Of a stretch of 64,000 nucleotides of DNA, positions 44,501 through 52,589 are shown in pieces. The translations under genes were made by a program, and so were the position numbers. This stretch comes from Pedobacter ureilyticus. Lineage in GTDB: Bacteria; Bacteroidota; Bacteroidia; Sphingobacteriales; Sphingobacteriaceae. The stretch spans positions 186,001-250,000 of the forward strand of contig NZ_SSHJ01000003.1 of the NCBI RefSeq assembly GCF_005925345.1, read 5' to 3'. Numbering within the stretch: the first letter of the stretch is position 1; every line of letters starts with the position of its first letter. The notes beneath the pieces were generated by a model. It searched no databases, was not told the DNA's origin, and worked only from the letters and a program-made list of their open reading frames with translations.

Positions 44501-45908
44501 AAGACCAGTATTAATGACTGCTTTTGTAGCATCTTTGGGTTTCTTGCCAATGGCGATTAGCAATGGCGCAGGGGCTTCGGTTCAGCGTCCGCTGGCTACG
44601 GTGGTAATTGGAGGTTTAATGATTGCCACTTTGTTAACGCTTTTTGTACTGCCTATTTTATATGTGAGTTTTGAGAAAGGTTTGTTGCGCAGAAAGAAAA
44701 CGCCAAAAATCGTGACGATGATTTTGTTGCTGTTAGGCTTTTGTGTTTCATCGACCAATGCCCAGCAACCGATTACGTTAAGTGCAACCTTAGATAGTTT
44801 GTACAAAAACAACATCAGTTTAAAGAGCGCTCAGCTTAAAGCCGATTACAGCCAGCAATTGAGTAAAACCGCAACCACCATTGCCCCGCTAAATATCAAT
44901 GGCGAATATGGCAAGTTCAACAGCAATTTGGTGGATAATAAATTGAGCGTAAATCAAAGTTTTAGCTTGCCAAATGTGTATGCGAGGCAGAAAGATAAAA
45001 TCTTGGCAGAATGGAAAACATCATTATTACAAAGGGAGTTAAGCAAAGCTGATTTGACCAAACTCACCACGCAAGTTTTTTATGATTTACTGGCTGTAGA
45101 GCAGTTGCAGAAATTATATCATAATGCCGATAGTGCTTATAAAAAGCTAAAACAATTGGCAGAGTTGAGGTTAAAAACAGGCGAAAGTAGCGTGTTAGAA
45201 AAGGCTAGTGCCGATAATCAACTCTTGCAGCTAAATACCAAATTGAGGAAACTAGAAGTTGAAGCCTTGGTATTGCAACAGCAGTTATCTTTTTTGCTGA
45301 ATACCAATTCGGTTTTAAAACCGCAAGCAGAAAGCTTAAAAGCTAAACCAATGTTTTCAGATACGCTTGCTTGGGCTAATCATCCACTAATTAAACTGCA
45401 ACAGCAGGAAGAAAAAACAGCCGAAGCAACTACCAAAATGGAGCAGGCTAAATTGCTTCCAGAGTTTAACGTGGGTTATAACAGCACCACGCTAAGGGAT
45501 GATATCAAGTTTACACAGAGCGATCGTTTTCAGTCATTTCAGTTGGGGTTAAGCATTCCTTTGTTTGGTGGCTCTCAACGCAATAGGGTAAAGTCGGCCA
45601 AGCTCGATGAAGCTTACCGAAAATCGGAAACGGCCAATGCCAGCAAGCAGATTAGTAGCAGTTTAAAATCGGCCTATGCCCAATACCAAGCGCAACTGAG
45701 TTTGGTAGAAAGTTTGGAAAAGGACGGCTTGAAAACTGCTAAAGAAATCACGTCGACCTTAAACAAACAGTTACAAAATGGTGCCATCAACTACTTAGAG
45801 TGGACCATGCTTAACAACGAAGCCATTGAAATGAAGGCAAGTTATTTTGAAGCCATTCAGCAATTAAACAGAAGTATTACAGAATTGAATTACCTTTTAG
45901 CGCAATAA
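41571..45908 (+). CDS. CusA/CzcA-type RND metal efflux pump fused to a TolC-like domain
   Basis: A 1445-residue protein. The first about 1040 residues are a complete heavy-metal RND pump: KLPIDAVPDITNNQVQI near residue 32, GPISTGLGEIYQY, the TM4 proton-relay aspartates in DFGLIVDGAVIIVEAVMHQL, and the last helices ending LFVLPILYVSFEKGLLRRKK. From about residue 1050 a second protein starts: a signal-peptide-like helix (MILLLLGFCVSSTNAQ), then an outer-membrane efflux (TolC-like) region with long helical repeats and a terminal ITELNYLLA. Such pump-TolC fusions are known in Bacteroidota. No stop codon or frameshift lies at the junction. It probably exports Cu/Ag or Co/Zn/Cd together with the adaptor encoded four bases downstream. 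Confidence 0.93.
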   Translation: MLNKIIEFAIKNKLIVGLFTIALIIYGSFELTKLPIDAVPDITNNQVQIITTAPSYGATDIERLVTFPVEQANSNIAGIKEIRSYSRFGLSLVTLVFNDDVDVYWARQQVAERLLVVQEQIPKGIGKPEMGPISTGLGEIYQYAVKPKKGYEKRYDITELRTIQDWVVRRQLLGVKGVAEVSSFGGKLKQYQVTIDPNKLVANKVTIAEIFDALENNNQNTGGAYIEKQASVLYIRSEGLIGSKEDIENVVVRTNDSSMPLLIRDVANVEIGAATRYGALTFNNEGEVSGAIVMMLKGANSNVVIDNIKAKIEQIAETLPEGVEIVPFLDRTSMVNNAIKTVETNLLEGALIVVFVLVIFLGNLRAGFIVASVIPLSMLFAIIMMNIFGVSGNLMSLGALDFGLIVDGAVIIVEAVMHQLGHSKKFAGISFLKQDQMDLEVKSASSKMMNSAVFGQIIILIVYLPIFSLQGIEGKMFKPMAQTVAFALLGAFILSLTYIPMMSSLFLSKKIKTEPNISDKAMAKVENRYERLLQKVLGFPKTVLVIVLGLFVTAVVILANLGGEFIPSIEEADFAVETRVLSGSNLNTTIENVQKVAGILKERFPEVKNIVTKIGSSEVPTEPLPMDMGDMIINLKPKSEWTSAKSFDELAEKMGEASSEIPGVTTSFQFPVQMRFNELMTGARQDVVCKIFGEDFDTLALYAKKLGNLVRTVNGATEMYVEQITGTPQIVIQYNRATIAQYGLNIADINRNVNTAFAGQSTGLVFEGEKRFDLVVRLQNDKRRDIKDVQNLLIPTPDGSQIPLSQVADVALVNSPSQIQREDTKRRILVGFNVSGRDVESIVTELQEKVKAQIKLPTGYAITYGGSFENLNEAKSRLMVAVPVSLILIFLLLYFAFGSIKYGLLIYTAIPLSAIGGIFLLALRGLPFSISAGVGFIALFGIAVLNGIVLVAEFNNIKKTGEQDMKKVVMKGTKTRLRPVLMTAFVASLGFLPMAISNGAGASVQRPLATVVIGGLMIATLLTLFVLPILYVSFEKGLLRRKKTPKIVTMILLLLGFCVSSTNAQQPITLSATLDSLYKNNISLKSAQLKADYSQQLSKTATTIAPLNINGEYGKFNSNLVDNKLSVNQSFSLPNVYARQKDKILAEWKTSLLQRELSKADLTKLTTQVFYDLLAVEQLQKLYHNADSAYKKLKQLAELRLKTGESSVLEKASADNQLLQLNTKLRKLEVEALVLQQQLSFLLNTNSVLKPQAESLKAKPMFSDTLAWANHPLIKLQQQEEKTAEATTKMEQAKLLPEFNVGYNSTTLRDDIKFTQSDRFQSFQLGLSIPLFGGSQRNRVKSAKLDEAYRKSETANASKQISSSLKSAYAQYQAQLSLVESLEKDGLKTAKEITSTLNKQLQNGAINYLEWTMLNNEAIEMKASYFEAIQQLNRSITELNYLLAQ

Positions 45909-45912
45909 CACA

Positions 45913-47037
45913 ATGAAGCACTATTTATACATCGGAGCTTTGACAGTTTCCATGACTTTTGCCTGTAGCAGCAGAGAACCAAAAGAAGAACCCAAAGCAC
46001 CCATTAACGAGAACGAAGTAAGTTTAACAGCCGAACAAGCGAAAAATATAGATTTAAAAATAGGACAGGTAGGTTTTGGCGAGATTAACGAAACGCTAAA
46101 ATTGCAAGGCAGAATTGATGTGCCACCACAAAACTTGGTGTCGGTAAGTATCCCTATGGGTGGCTACTTAAAATCTACGAAAATGTTGCCTGGTACGCAG
46201 GTAAGCAAAGGGCAAATCATTGCCGTAATGGAAGATCCGCAGTACATTCAACTACAACAGGATTACCTGAATATACACAATAGATTAAACTTCGCTACCA
46301 AAGAACTCGCCCGTCAGCAAGAGCTAAATGCCAGCAAAGCCAATAGCGATAAAACTTTGCAGCAGGTAGAAATGGAGTACAAAAACCTAAAAGTTGAGCA
46401 AACTGCCTTGGCAGAAAAGCTAAAATTGATTAACGTTAATGCCGCTCAGCTTAACGAAGGGAAGATATCGAAGTCGGTAAAAGTTTATTCACCAATTAAC
46501 GGCTACGTGAGCAAGGTAAATGTGAATATTGGTAAATACGTAACGCCATCTGATGTGATTTTTGAGCTGGTGAACCCAACTGATATCCATCTAAATCTAA
46601 ATGTATTCGAAAAAGATTTGCACAAGCTTGGCGTTGGCCAGCGGGTTATGGCTTATACCAATGTAAAACCAGATAAAAAATACCAAACAGAAGTGATTTT
46701 GGTTAGCCATAATGTAGACGGAGGCAAGAGCGAGGTGCATTGCCATTTTGAGCAATACGATAAAAGCTTGGTTCCGGGAATGTACATGAATGCCGAATTG
46801 CAGTTTAAAAATAGAAAAGTTCAGGTTTTGCCAGAAGAAGCTGTGGTAAGTTTTGAAAACAAAGATTACGTTTTTGTAGAAATTGCAACTAGAAAGTTTA
46901 GCATGACCGAAGTGCAGGTTGGCGAAGTTTCGGAAGGTAAAACCGAAGTTGCTACAGATTTAAAAGGGAAAAAAATAGTAGTTAAAGGCGCCTATTCTTT
47001 ATTAATGAAGTTAAAGAACACGATTGAGGAGGAGTAG
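45913..47037 (+). CDS. CusB-type periplasmic adaptor lipoprotein
   Basis: A 374-residue RND adaptor (membrane fusion protein). The N-terminus MKHYLYIGALTVSMTFACSS carries a lipobox with Cys18, so it is a lipoprotein. The order is barrel-sandwich (VSVSIPMGGYLKSTKMLPG, then VYSPINGYVSKVNVNIGKYV), a coiled-coil hairpin between them (about residues 105-180), and a beta-barrel plus membrane-proximal domain (GMYMNAELQFKNRKVQVLPE). The start is four bases after the pump-TolC gene, so the two form one operon. The metal specificity is not visible. Confidence 0.92.
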   Translation: MKHYLYIGALTVSMTFACSSREPKEEPKAPINENEVSLTAEQAKNIDLKIGQVGFGEINETLKLQGRIDVPPQNLVSVSIPMGGYLKSTKMLPGTQVSKGQIIAVMEDPQYIQLQQDYLNIHNRLNFATKELARQQELNASKANSDKTLQQVEMEYKNLKVEQTALAEKLKLINVNAAQLNEGKISKSVKVYSPINGYVSKVNVNIGKYVTPSDVIFELVNPTDIHLNLNVFEKDLHKLGVGQRVMAYTNVKPDKKYQTEVILVSHNVDGGKSEVHCHFEQYDKSLVPGMYMNAELQFKNRKVQVLPEEAVVSFENKDYVFVEIATRKFSMTEVQVGEVSEGKTEVATDLKGKKIVVKGAYSLLMKLKNTIEEE

Positions 47038-47071
47038 TTGAAATTAAATTTTCAACTCCTAATGATTTATT

Positions 47072-47150
47072 CCAATGTTGTTTAGTTAAATGTTTTCGTT
47101 ATTGCCAATTGTGCAAAATGTACTTAACTAAATGACATTGGTATTTGTTT
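47072..47150. repeat. Long imperfect inverted repeat with T-rich end
   Basis: CCAATGTTGTTTAGTTAA (47072-47089) and its complement (47124-47141) agree at 16 of 18 positions around a 34-base loop. TTTGTTTTTT follows the right arm (from 47144). It could be the terminator of the efflux operon or a small mobile-element-like repeat. Confidence 0.6.
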
Positions 47151-47257
47151 TTTATAGGTTGGTGTTTTAAGGTTAAACCGCCAAGTTGATTAAATATATT
47201 TTATCTTAGTTGCACTACAAGGTGCAAATTTCTATTTTGCACACAAAAATAAAAGTA

Positions 47258-48127
47258 ATGGCTTCAGGTATTTTTGCAGTTTTAGATGATATAGCAGTTT
47301 TAATGGACGATGTGGCGATGGCAGCCAAGGTAGCAACTAAAAAAACGGCTGGAATTTTGGGCGATGACCTAGCAGTAAATGCGGAAAAGGCTACTGGATT
47401 TCTATCATCTAGGGAAATACCGGTGTTGTGGGCCATAACCAAAGGATCATTTTTAAATAAGCTAATCATTGTGCCCTTAGCTTTGTTGCTAAACGCTTAT
47501 TTTCCAACGGCTATTATTGTAATATTGGTGTTTGGCGGTGCATTTTTGGCTTACGAAGGGGTAGAGAAGATTGTAGAATACTTTTTTCACAAACCGAAGG
47601 AAACTCACCAAGCGGCGGTAGAAGTGGTACAAGATGCGGCGGCAGCAGAAAAAGCGAAGGTTAAATCGGCGATAACCACTGATTTTATTTTATCTGTAGA
47701 AATTGTGATCATAGCTTTGGGGTCGGTGCTAGATAAATCATTGACTATCCAAATATTAACTGTTGCCGTAGTGGCAATAGTAGCAACTTTGGGAGTTTAC
47801 GGCATTGTAGCATTAATTGTTCGTATGGACGATGCAGGTTATCGTTTAATTAAGCACTCGGGAGAGAAGAAAGGGTTTTTATTTACATTGGGCACATTTT
47901 TGGTAAAAGCATTACCTGTAATTATTAAAGGTTTAAGCGTAGTAGGTACCATTGCTTTGATCTTGGTTGCTGGTGGTATTTTTAGCCATAATGTTCCATT
48001 TATGCATGGGCTGTTCCCTGCGGTGCCTGCTATAGTTACCGAGTTTGGTATTGGTATAGTTGCCGGTTTAGTGGTAGTGGCGTTGGTAACGATAGTAAAA
48101 AAGCTCGTTTCAATATTTCGTAAATAA
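47258..48127 (+). CDS. DUF808-family membrane protein (YedI-like)
   Basis: A 289-residue multi-pass membrane protein. The N-terminus MASGIFAVLDDIAVLMDDVA is the hallmark of the DUF808/YedI family, followed by KTAGILGDDLAVNAEKATGF and several hydrophobic helices (about six). The family function is unknown. The frame is open to a TTG at 47210, but the ATG at 47258 gives the family start. The next gene starts three bases after its stop, so the two are co-transcribed. Confidence 0.9.
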   Translation: MASGIFAVLDDIAVLMDDVAMAAKVATKKTAGILGDDLAVNAEKATGFLSSREIPVLWAITKGSFLNKLIIVPLALLLNAYFPTAIIVILVFGGAFLAYEGVEKIVEYFFHKPKETHQAAVEVVQDAAAAEKAKVKSAITTDFILSVEIVIIALGSVLDKSLTIQILTVAVVAIVATLGVYGIVALIVRMDDAGYRLIKHSGEKKGFLFTLGTFLVKALPVIIKGLSVVGTIALILVAGGIFSHNVPFMHGLFPAVPAIVTEFGIGIVAGLVVVALVTIVKKLVSIFRK

Positions 48128-48130
48128 TAA

Positions 48131-49189
48131 ATGGAGATACAGCAGGCACTTTTTTGTATATCCATTGTAGTAATACTATTTACATTAATACCTTTAATAC
48201 GCCACGATTTTTGGGTTTTTAGGGTATTCGAGTATCCTCGTTTACAAAAGCTTGTGCTTAATTTTAGCCTTCTGGTATGCCATGCTTTTTATTTTCCAGC
48301 AACTACACTTCAGAAAGTAGTTGTGGTAATTTTAGTGTTCAATCTTATTTACATCATTTATCAGGTTTTCCCTTTTACAAAATTTGGAAAAAAGCAGATT
48401 GTTTCTTCGAAATCGGCTGCCAACGATAAGAATATTACGTTATTGATTGCCAACGTTTACCAAGATAATCGCGATAGTGATAGCTACTTGAAACTCATCA
48501 AAAAATGTAATTCTGATGTATTGCTAATGGTAGAAACCAATAGTTGGTGGGAGCAACAGATAAATGTGATTGGCGAGGATTATCCTTATCAATTAAAAAT
48601 TCCTTTGGAAAATACTTATGGGATGCTATTTTATTCGCGATTGCAATTACGTAATGGTAAGATTAATTACTTAGTTAAAGAGGATATTCCTTCAATTGAG
48701 GTCGAAGTGCAACTGAAAAATGGGCAATGGGTTAAGCTTTATTGCTTGCATCCGGAACCACCTGTTCCGCAAGAAAATCCGAGATCTACCGAGCGAGACA
48801 AAGAAATTTTGATGGTGGGAAAAAGCGCCAAGGATTGCCAGTTACCCGTAATTGTAATGGGAGATTTGAATGATGTGGCCTGGAGCTACACCACCGAATT
48901 GTTTGGCAAAATAAGCGGACTGCTTGATCCAAGAAGGGGTAGAGGCTTTTTTAATAGTTTTAACGCCAAATATTTTTTTCTTCGTTTTCCGTTAGATCAT
49001 ATTTTTTGTTCTACAGATTTTACACTTTCTAGCATTAAAAGAATGGAGAGTTGTGGTTCTGATCATTTTCCAATGTGTGTAAGCTTGCAATATAATCCAA
49101 AAGTTGAAGCACTTAATGAGCAGCCTTTTGCAGATGAGTCGGATTTGGAACTTGCAGAAGAAAAGTTAAATGCTTCTACTGAAAATTAG
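48131..49189 (+). CDS. Membrane-anchored endonuclease/exonuclease/phosphatase-family protein
   Basis: A 352-residue protein with two or three N-terminal membrane helices (residues 1-80) and an EEP-fold catalytic domain. The family motifs are LLIANVYQDN near residue 100, VMGDLNDVAWS near residue 239, LDHIFC near residue 288 and GSDHFPM near residue 311. The domain acts on phosphodiester or phosphomonoester bonds; the substrate is unknown. The catalytic domain probably faces the periplasm. It forms a pair with the DUF808 gene. Confidence 0.88.
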   Translation: MEIQQALFCISIVVILFTLIPLIRHDFWVFRVFEYPRLQKLVLNFSLLVCHAFYFPATTLQKVVVVILVFNLIYIIYQVFPFTKFGKKQIVSSKSAANDKNITLLIANVYQDNRDSDSYLKLIKKCNSDVLLMVETNSWWEQQINVIGEDYPYQLKIPLENTYGMLFYSRLQLRNGKINYLVKEDIPSIEVEVQLKNGQWVKLYCLHPEPPVPQENPRSTERDKEILMVGKSAKDCQLPVIVMGDLNDVAWSYTTELFGKISGLLDPRRGRGFFNSFNAKYFFLRFPLDHIFCSTDFTLSSIKRMESCGSDHFPMCVSLQYNPKVEALNEQPFADESDLELAEEKLNASTEN

Positions 49190-49248
49190 CTGTAAAACTT
49201 TTATTTTTTATTGCTATTTCATTACTTTGCCTAAATAAATTAACGATT

Positions 49249-50523
49249 TTGCTTTTAAGAAATTTATGGGAATGGTTAAGAGGACCTAGAGATCGGTTTA
49301 ACCTTGAAGAAAGATTAATTAACTCTGTTGGAATACTCTCTGCTTGTACGCTTTGTATCTTTATAGCTTACAACCTTTTTGTAGTGGTGTTGCCAGAACT
49401 GGCTTTAGCAACTGCCATTACTCTTTTCTTGCAATTGTTTCTTTTTTATCAATCCAGATTTTGTAATCGTTTTAAGCTGGCCAAACATGGCTTTACCTTG
49501 TGTAGCTATATTTTTTTGGTAATAAATTATTATTACAGCTCTGGCGTTAATGGACCAGTTTTATTTAGTTTCTTCGTTATACTAATTATCATCTTGGTTA
49601 TCAATCAAAAGCAAAACTATTTACATTGGCTACTGCATTGCCTTGTGGTGGTTGGCTTGCTAACTTACGAATACTATTATGGCATAGTTAATATTTATAG
49701 TAGTACCGCAGAACGTTTCTTCGACATTGCTTGCATTTGCTGTATCATGTTGTCATTTACTTTCATCTTAATAAAAATGGTGCTTAAAAGCTTTAATAGA
49801 GAAAGGCGCCTTGCACATGAAAGGGCAGAACAATTAGCCGTTTTACATCAAGAGAATACACGTTTGTTTTCTATTATTTCACATGATTTACGTACACCAC
49901 TAAATAACATTAAAGGTTATCTGGAACTGTTAAACAATCAAGTATTGACAAAAGATGATAGGGAAATGTTGGAAGTGCAATTGTTAGAACCCACCAACGG
50001 AACTTCAGACTTTTTAACCAATCTTCTCTCATGGTCTAAATCTCAATTAGAGGGTACGAAAGTGAAGTTGGAGAACATAGAACTACCTAATTTGATCGAG
50101 AATGTTTTGCCTGCTATACTTCCTCTTGCGGTTAAGAAAAATATTACTATAAAAAAGGAATTTCTTGCTAGCCAGTTTGTTGCTGATATGGAAATGATCA
50201 AAATGGTTTTACGAAACCTGCTTTCTAACGCCATTAAGTATAGCGAGATAGGTGGAGAAATTTTGATCAAATCAAAAGAAATTAAGGGTAAGACAATTCT
50301 TTCTATAAGAGATTTCGGCATGGGCATTCCTGCGGAAAAGGAAATTTCGATTTTTACTTCGCAGGTTACCAGCGCTTTGGGAACCATGAAAGAACCTGGA
50401 GTAGGTTTAGGATTGGTGTTGTGTGCTGACTTTATGAAACTACAAAACGGTAAAATATGGTTCGATAGCCAAGTGGGTCAAGGTTCTACTTTCCACCTAT
50501 CATTACCCATCCGCAAAGCTTAA
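49249..50523 (+). CDS. Sensor histidine kinase with membrane input domain
   Basis: A 424-residue histidine kinase. The first about 180 residues form six or so membrane helices without an obvious extracellular domain. The H-box is SIISHDLRTPLNNIKGY near residue 205, the N-box is NLLSNAIKYS near residue 325, and the G-boxes are FGMGIPAE and GVGLGLVLC. It starts at TTG, directly followed by LLRNLWEWLRGP. No response regulator is adjacent, so it is an orphan. It follows the EEP gene by 59 bp. Confidence 0.9.
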   Translation: MLLRNLWEWLRGPRDRFNLEERLINSVGILSACTLCIFIAYNLFVVVLPELALATAITLFLQLFLFYQSRFCNRFKLAKHGFTLCSYIFLVINYYYSSGVNGPVLFSFFVILIIILVINQKQNYLHWLLHCLVVVGLLTYEYYYGIVNIYSSTAERFFDIACICCIMLSFTFILIKMVLKSFNRERRLAHERAEQLAVLHQENTRLFSIISHDLRTPLNNIKGYLELLNNQVLTKDDREMLEVQLLEPTNGTSDFLTNLLSWSKSQLEGTKVKLENIELPNLIENVLPAILPLAVKKNITIKKEFLASQFVADMEMIKMVLRNLLSNAIKYSEIGGEILIKSKEIKGKTILSIRDFGMGIPAEKEISIFTSQVTSALGTMKEPGVGLGLVLCADFMKLQNGKIWFDSQVGQGSTFHLSLPIRKA

Positions 50524-50855
50524 GGGCGTCAGCATTGCCTCAAAATAAACAAAAAGCTATGGCATCCACCAGAGCTTTTTGCATCAACTAACCTAAACTG
50601 TATGATAAATACTAACCAAATATTTAACAATGCAAAGCTATAGTTGTGTTGTTAAGTAGGTGTTAAATTTAGATCAAAAAAAATAGTGTTTTGTTAATGC
50701 TAAACCAATGTTTGATTAAGTATTTTCCTAATTGCTTTATATGCAAGGTGATATTTTCGGTAAAAAAAAACTTCTTGAATTGGATTTGAGGTTAAGATTA
50801 ACTTCTTTTTAATCTCTTGTTTACACGATATGCTGATGTTTGTGCCAACATTGGC
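50524..50855. other. 332-bp spacer with terminator and promoter region of the sigma-factor operon
   Basis: It begins with a terminator (50551-50580) and is then AT-rich to the sigma-factor gene. No ORF, palindrome or clear TAnnTTTG box is seen in the promoter-bearing part. Confidence 0.5.
50551..50580 (+). terminator. Terminator of the histidine kinase gene
   Basis: AAAAAGCT and AGCTTTTT pair around a centre that can pair further through TGG/CCA, ending in a T run. Confidence 0.75.
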
Positions 50856-51419
50856 ATGGAAATTCAGCAAACAACAGGTAGCTATAGTAAAAAAATAAAG
50901 GAAAAAGATCCCTTAGACTTTGATATACTGTTTAAAAACTTCAGCGAGCTGCTTTATAACTATGCCGATTATTATTTAAACGATATGGAGGCCTCAAAAA
51001 GTGTTGTTAACGATACTTTTTTGCGACTTTGGAATGGCAATCATCGACCACTTTATGTAAAACCATACTTATATCGTTCGGTTAAAAATGCTTGTTTAAA
51101 TTACTTGTCGCAACGTAAGCATAATGTAGTACTAAAAGAATCTTCCGAGTTAGAAATATTATCTGATGGCAATATTTGTTTCGAGATTAGTGACGAAACT
51201 AATAATAAGCTTATTTTTCTAGAACAAGTGATATCAAAATTACCCGCAAAAAGGCAGCTGGTGTTTAAAATGTTTCGGTTCGACGAACTGAGTTATGCGG
51301 AAATTGCCGAATTGCTAAATATCTCTGTGAGAACGGTAGAAGATCATTTAGCCAAAAGTATGCAGTTTATTCATGCGCAAGCAAAACATTTAGTTGATGA
51401 AAAGTTAACGAACGCTTAA
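50856..51419 (+). CDS. FecI-type ECF sigma factor
   Basis: A 187-residue sigma-70 family factor of the extracytoplasmic-function type. Region 2 is FDILFKNFSELLYNYADYYL with VVNDTFLRLW; region 4 is KRQLVFKMFRFDELSYAEIA, then ELLNISVRTVEDHLAKS. The frame extends to a TTG at 50817, but the ATG at 50856 gives a normal length. It is followed by an anti-sigma FecR gene and a TonB receptor, the standard surface-signalling arrangement in which receptor, anti-sigma and sigma factor act in series. Confidence 0.93.
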   Translation: MEIQQTTGSYSKKIKEKDPLDFDILFKNFSELLYNYADYYLNDMEASKSVVNDTFLRLWNGNHRPLYVKPYLYRSVKNACLNYLSQRKHNVVLKESSELEILSDGNICFEISDETNNKLIFLEQVISKLPAKRQLVFKMFRFDELSYAEIAELLNISVRTVEDHLAKSMQFIHAQAKHLVDEKLTNA

Positions 51420-51477
51420 CACTCAAGAGCCCGTATTTCCTGGTGTTTTTCTGTCTTTAAGAGTAAGAAATCTGCTC

Positions 51478-52473
51478 ATGGAAGATCAAATTTGGAATTA
51501 TATTGTTAAAAGGCTAACTGGCGTAGAAACAGAAGAAAGTAAACTGTATTTAAATCGATGGCTAAATGCCAGCGAAAAAAATGTACAGCTTTATGAAGAA
51601 GCCAAGCAGCTTTGGCAATGGACAGGCTTGTTGCCTGCTACCAAAAAGCAAACAGAAACGGGTGTGCTAATTCATTCGGCGGCAAGGCAAGCCAAGCGCA
51701 AATCTTTTAAAGGGATATTTAGATATAGTATCGCTGCCTCGCTTGCACTAGTTACTTCACTTTCAGTTTATTATTTGTCAAAATCAAAATATGAAATAAC
51801 GGAAACGGTATATACGGTTCATAAGGCGCTTAACGGAAAAGTGATGAAGGTGACTTTGCCCGACAGCTCTACTATTTGGCTGAACGCAGGTAGCGAAGTA
51901 AGTTATCCAAAGGATTTTCATAGACAGAAAACCAGAGCTATTCAATTAACTGGCGAAGCTTTTTTTGAGGTAACCCACAACGAAAAGCAACCATTTGTGG
52001 TAGAAAGCGGCAAGCTGAAAACCATTGTTTATGGTACCAGTTTCAACGTAAGTTCCTATAAGCACAATCAGCAAAGTTCGGTAACAGTTAAAACGGGAAA
52101 AGTAGGTGTTTTACTGCGTGAAGATAGTTTAGGCAAGCCTACTATGCTACTTCCGGGAAATAGATTGGTTTATCATCGTGACAACGGAAAATTAGAAACC
52201 AGTAGTGTTTATACAGATGAAGTGGCTGCTTGGATTAACGGCGATTTACTATTTGATCAGGCTACGCCCGAAGAAGTATTTGCAGCATTGGAAAGAAAAT
52301 TTGACGTAGCATTCGACTTTAGCAGTACAAAATTTAACGGTTGTAAAGTTACTGCCAAGTTTCCAAATCAGTCTTTAAAAACAATACTGACAGCATTAAG
52401 CGCCTCACTTTATATCAAATTTAAAGAACATGGTAAAACAATTGAAATCATAGGAGGGCAATCATGTAACTAA
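51478..52473 (+). CDS. FecR-family anti-sigma factor
   Basis: A 331-residue inner-membrane anti-sigma factor. The cytoplasmic part (about residues 1-78) precedes one membrane helix, YSIAASLALVTSLSVYYLS. The periplasmic FecR core is KVTLPDSSTIWLNAGSEVSY near residue 124, followed by LTGEAFFEV and VYGTSFNV, and the C-terminal DUF4974-like end carries FNGCKVTAKFPNQSLKTIL. The sigma factor is directly upstream (58 bp) and the cognate receptor downstream. Confidence 0.93.
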   Translation: MEDQIWNYIVKRLTGVETEESKLYLNRWLNASEKNVQLYEEAKQLWQWTGLLPATKKQTETGVLIHSAARQAKRKSFKGIFRYSIAASLALVTSLSVYYLSKSKYEITETVYTVHKALNGKVMKVTLPDSSTIWLNAGSEVSYPKDFHRQKTRAIQLTGEAFFEVTHNEKQPFVVESGKLKTIVYGTSFNVSSYKHNQQSSVTVKTGKVGVLLREDSLGKPTMLLPGNRLVYHRDNGKLETSSVYTDEVAAWINGDLLFDQATPEEVFAALERKFDVAFDFSSTKFNGCKVTAKFPNQSLKTILTALSASLYIKFKEHGKTIEIIGGQSCN

Positions 52474-52481
52474 AAAAATAA

Positions 52482-52546
52482 AGCCACTTCTGCGCTAACA
52501 GAAATGGCTCAAAATCTTTGGTTAATGGTCTGCAAACCCTTAACCA
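52482..52546. other. Two stem-loops between fecR and the receptor gene
   Basis: AGCCACTTCTG (52482-52492) pairs with CAGAAATGGCT (52499-52509) except for one mismatch, and TGGTTAA (52519-52525) pairs with TTAACCA (52540-52546). Neither is followed by a long T run. They may lower read-through or stabilise the receptor mRNA. Confidence 0.5.
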
Positions 52547-52589
52547 TCATTAAAAACTATCACGATAATAATTATTAACAAACAAATTT

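Noticed and set aside
44650-44760. Frameshift or misassembly joining CusA and a TolC gene
   Set aside because: The frame is continuous across the junction with normal codon use, and this fusion is known in Bacteroidota.
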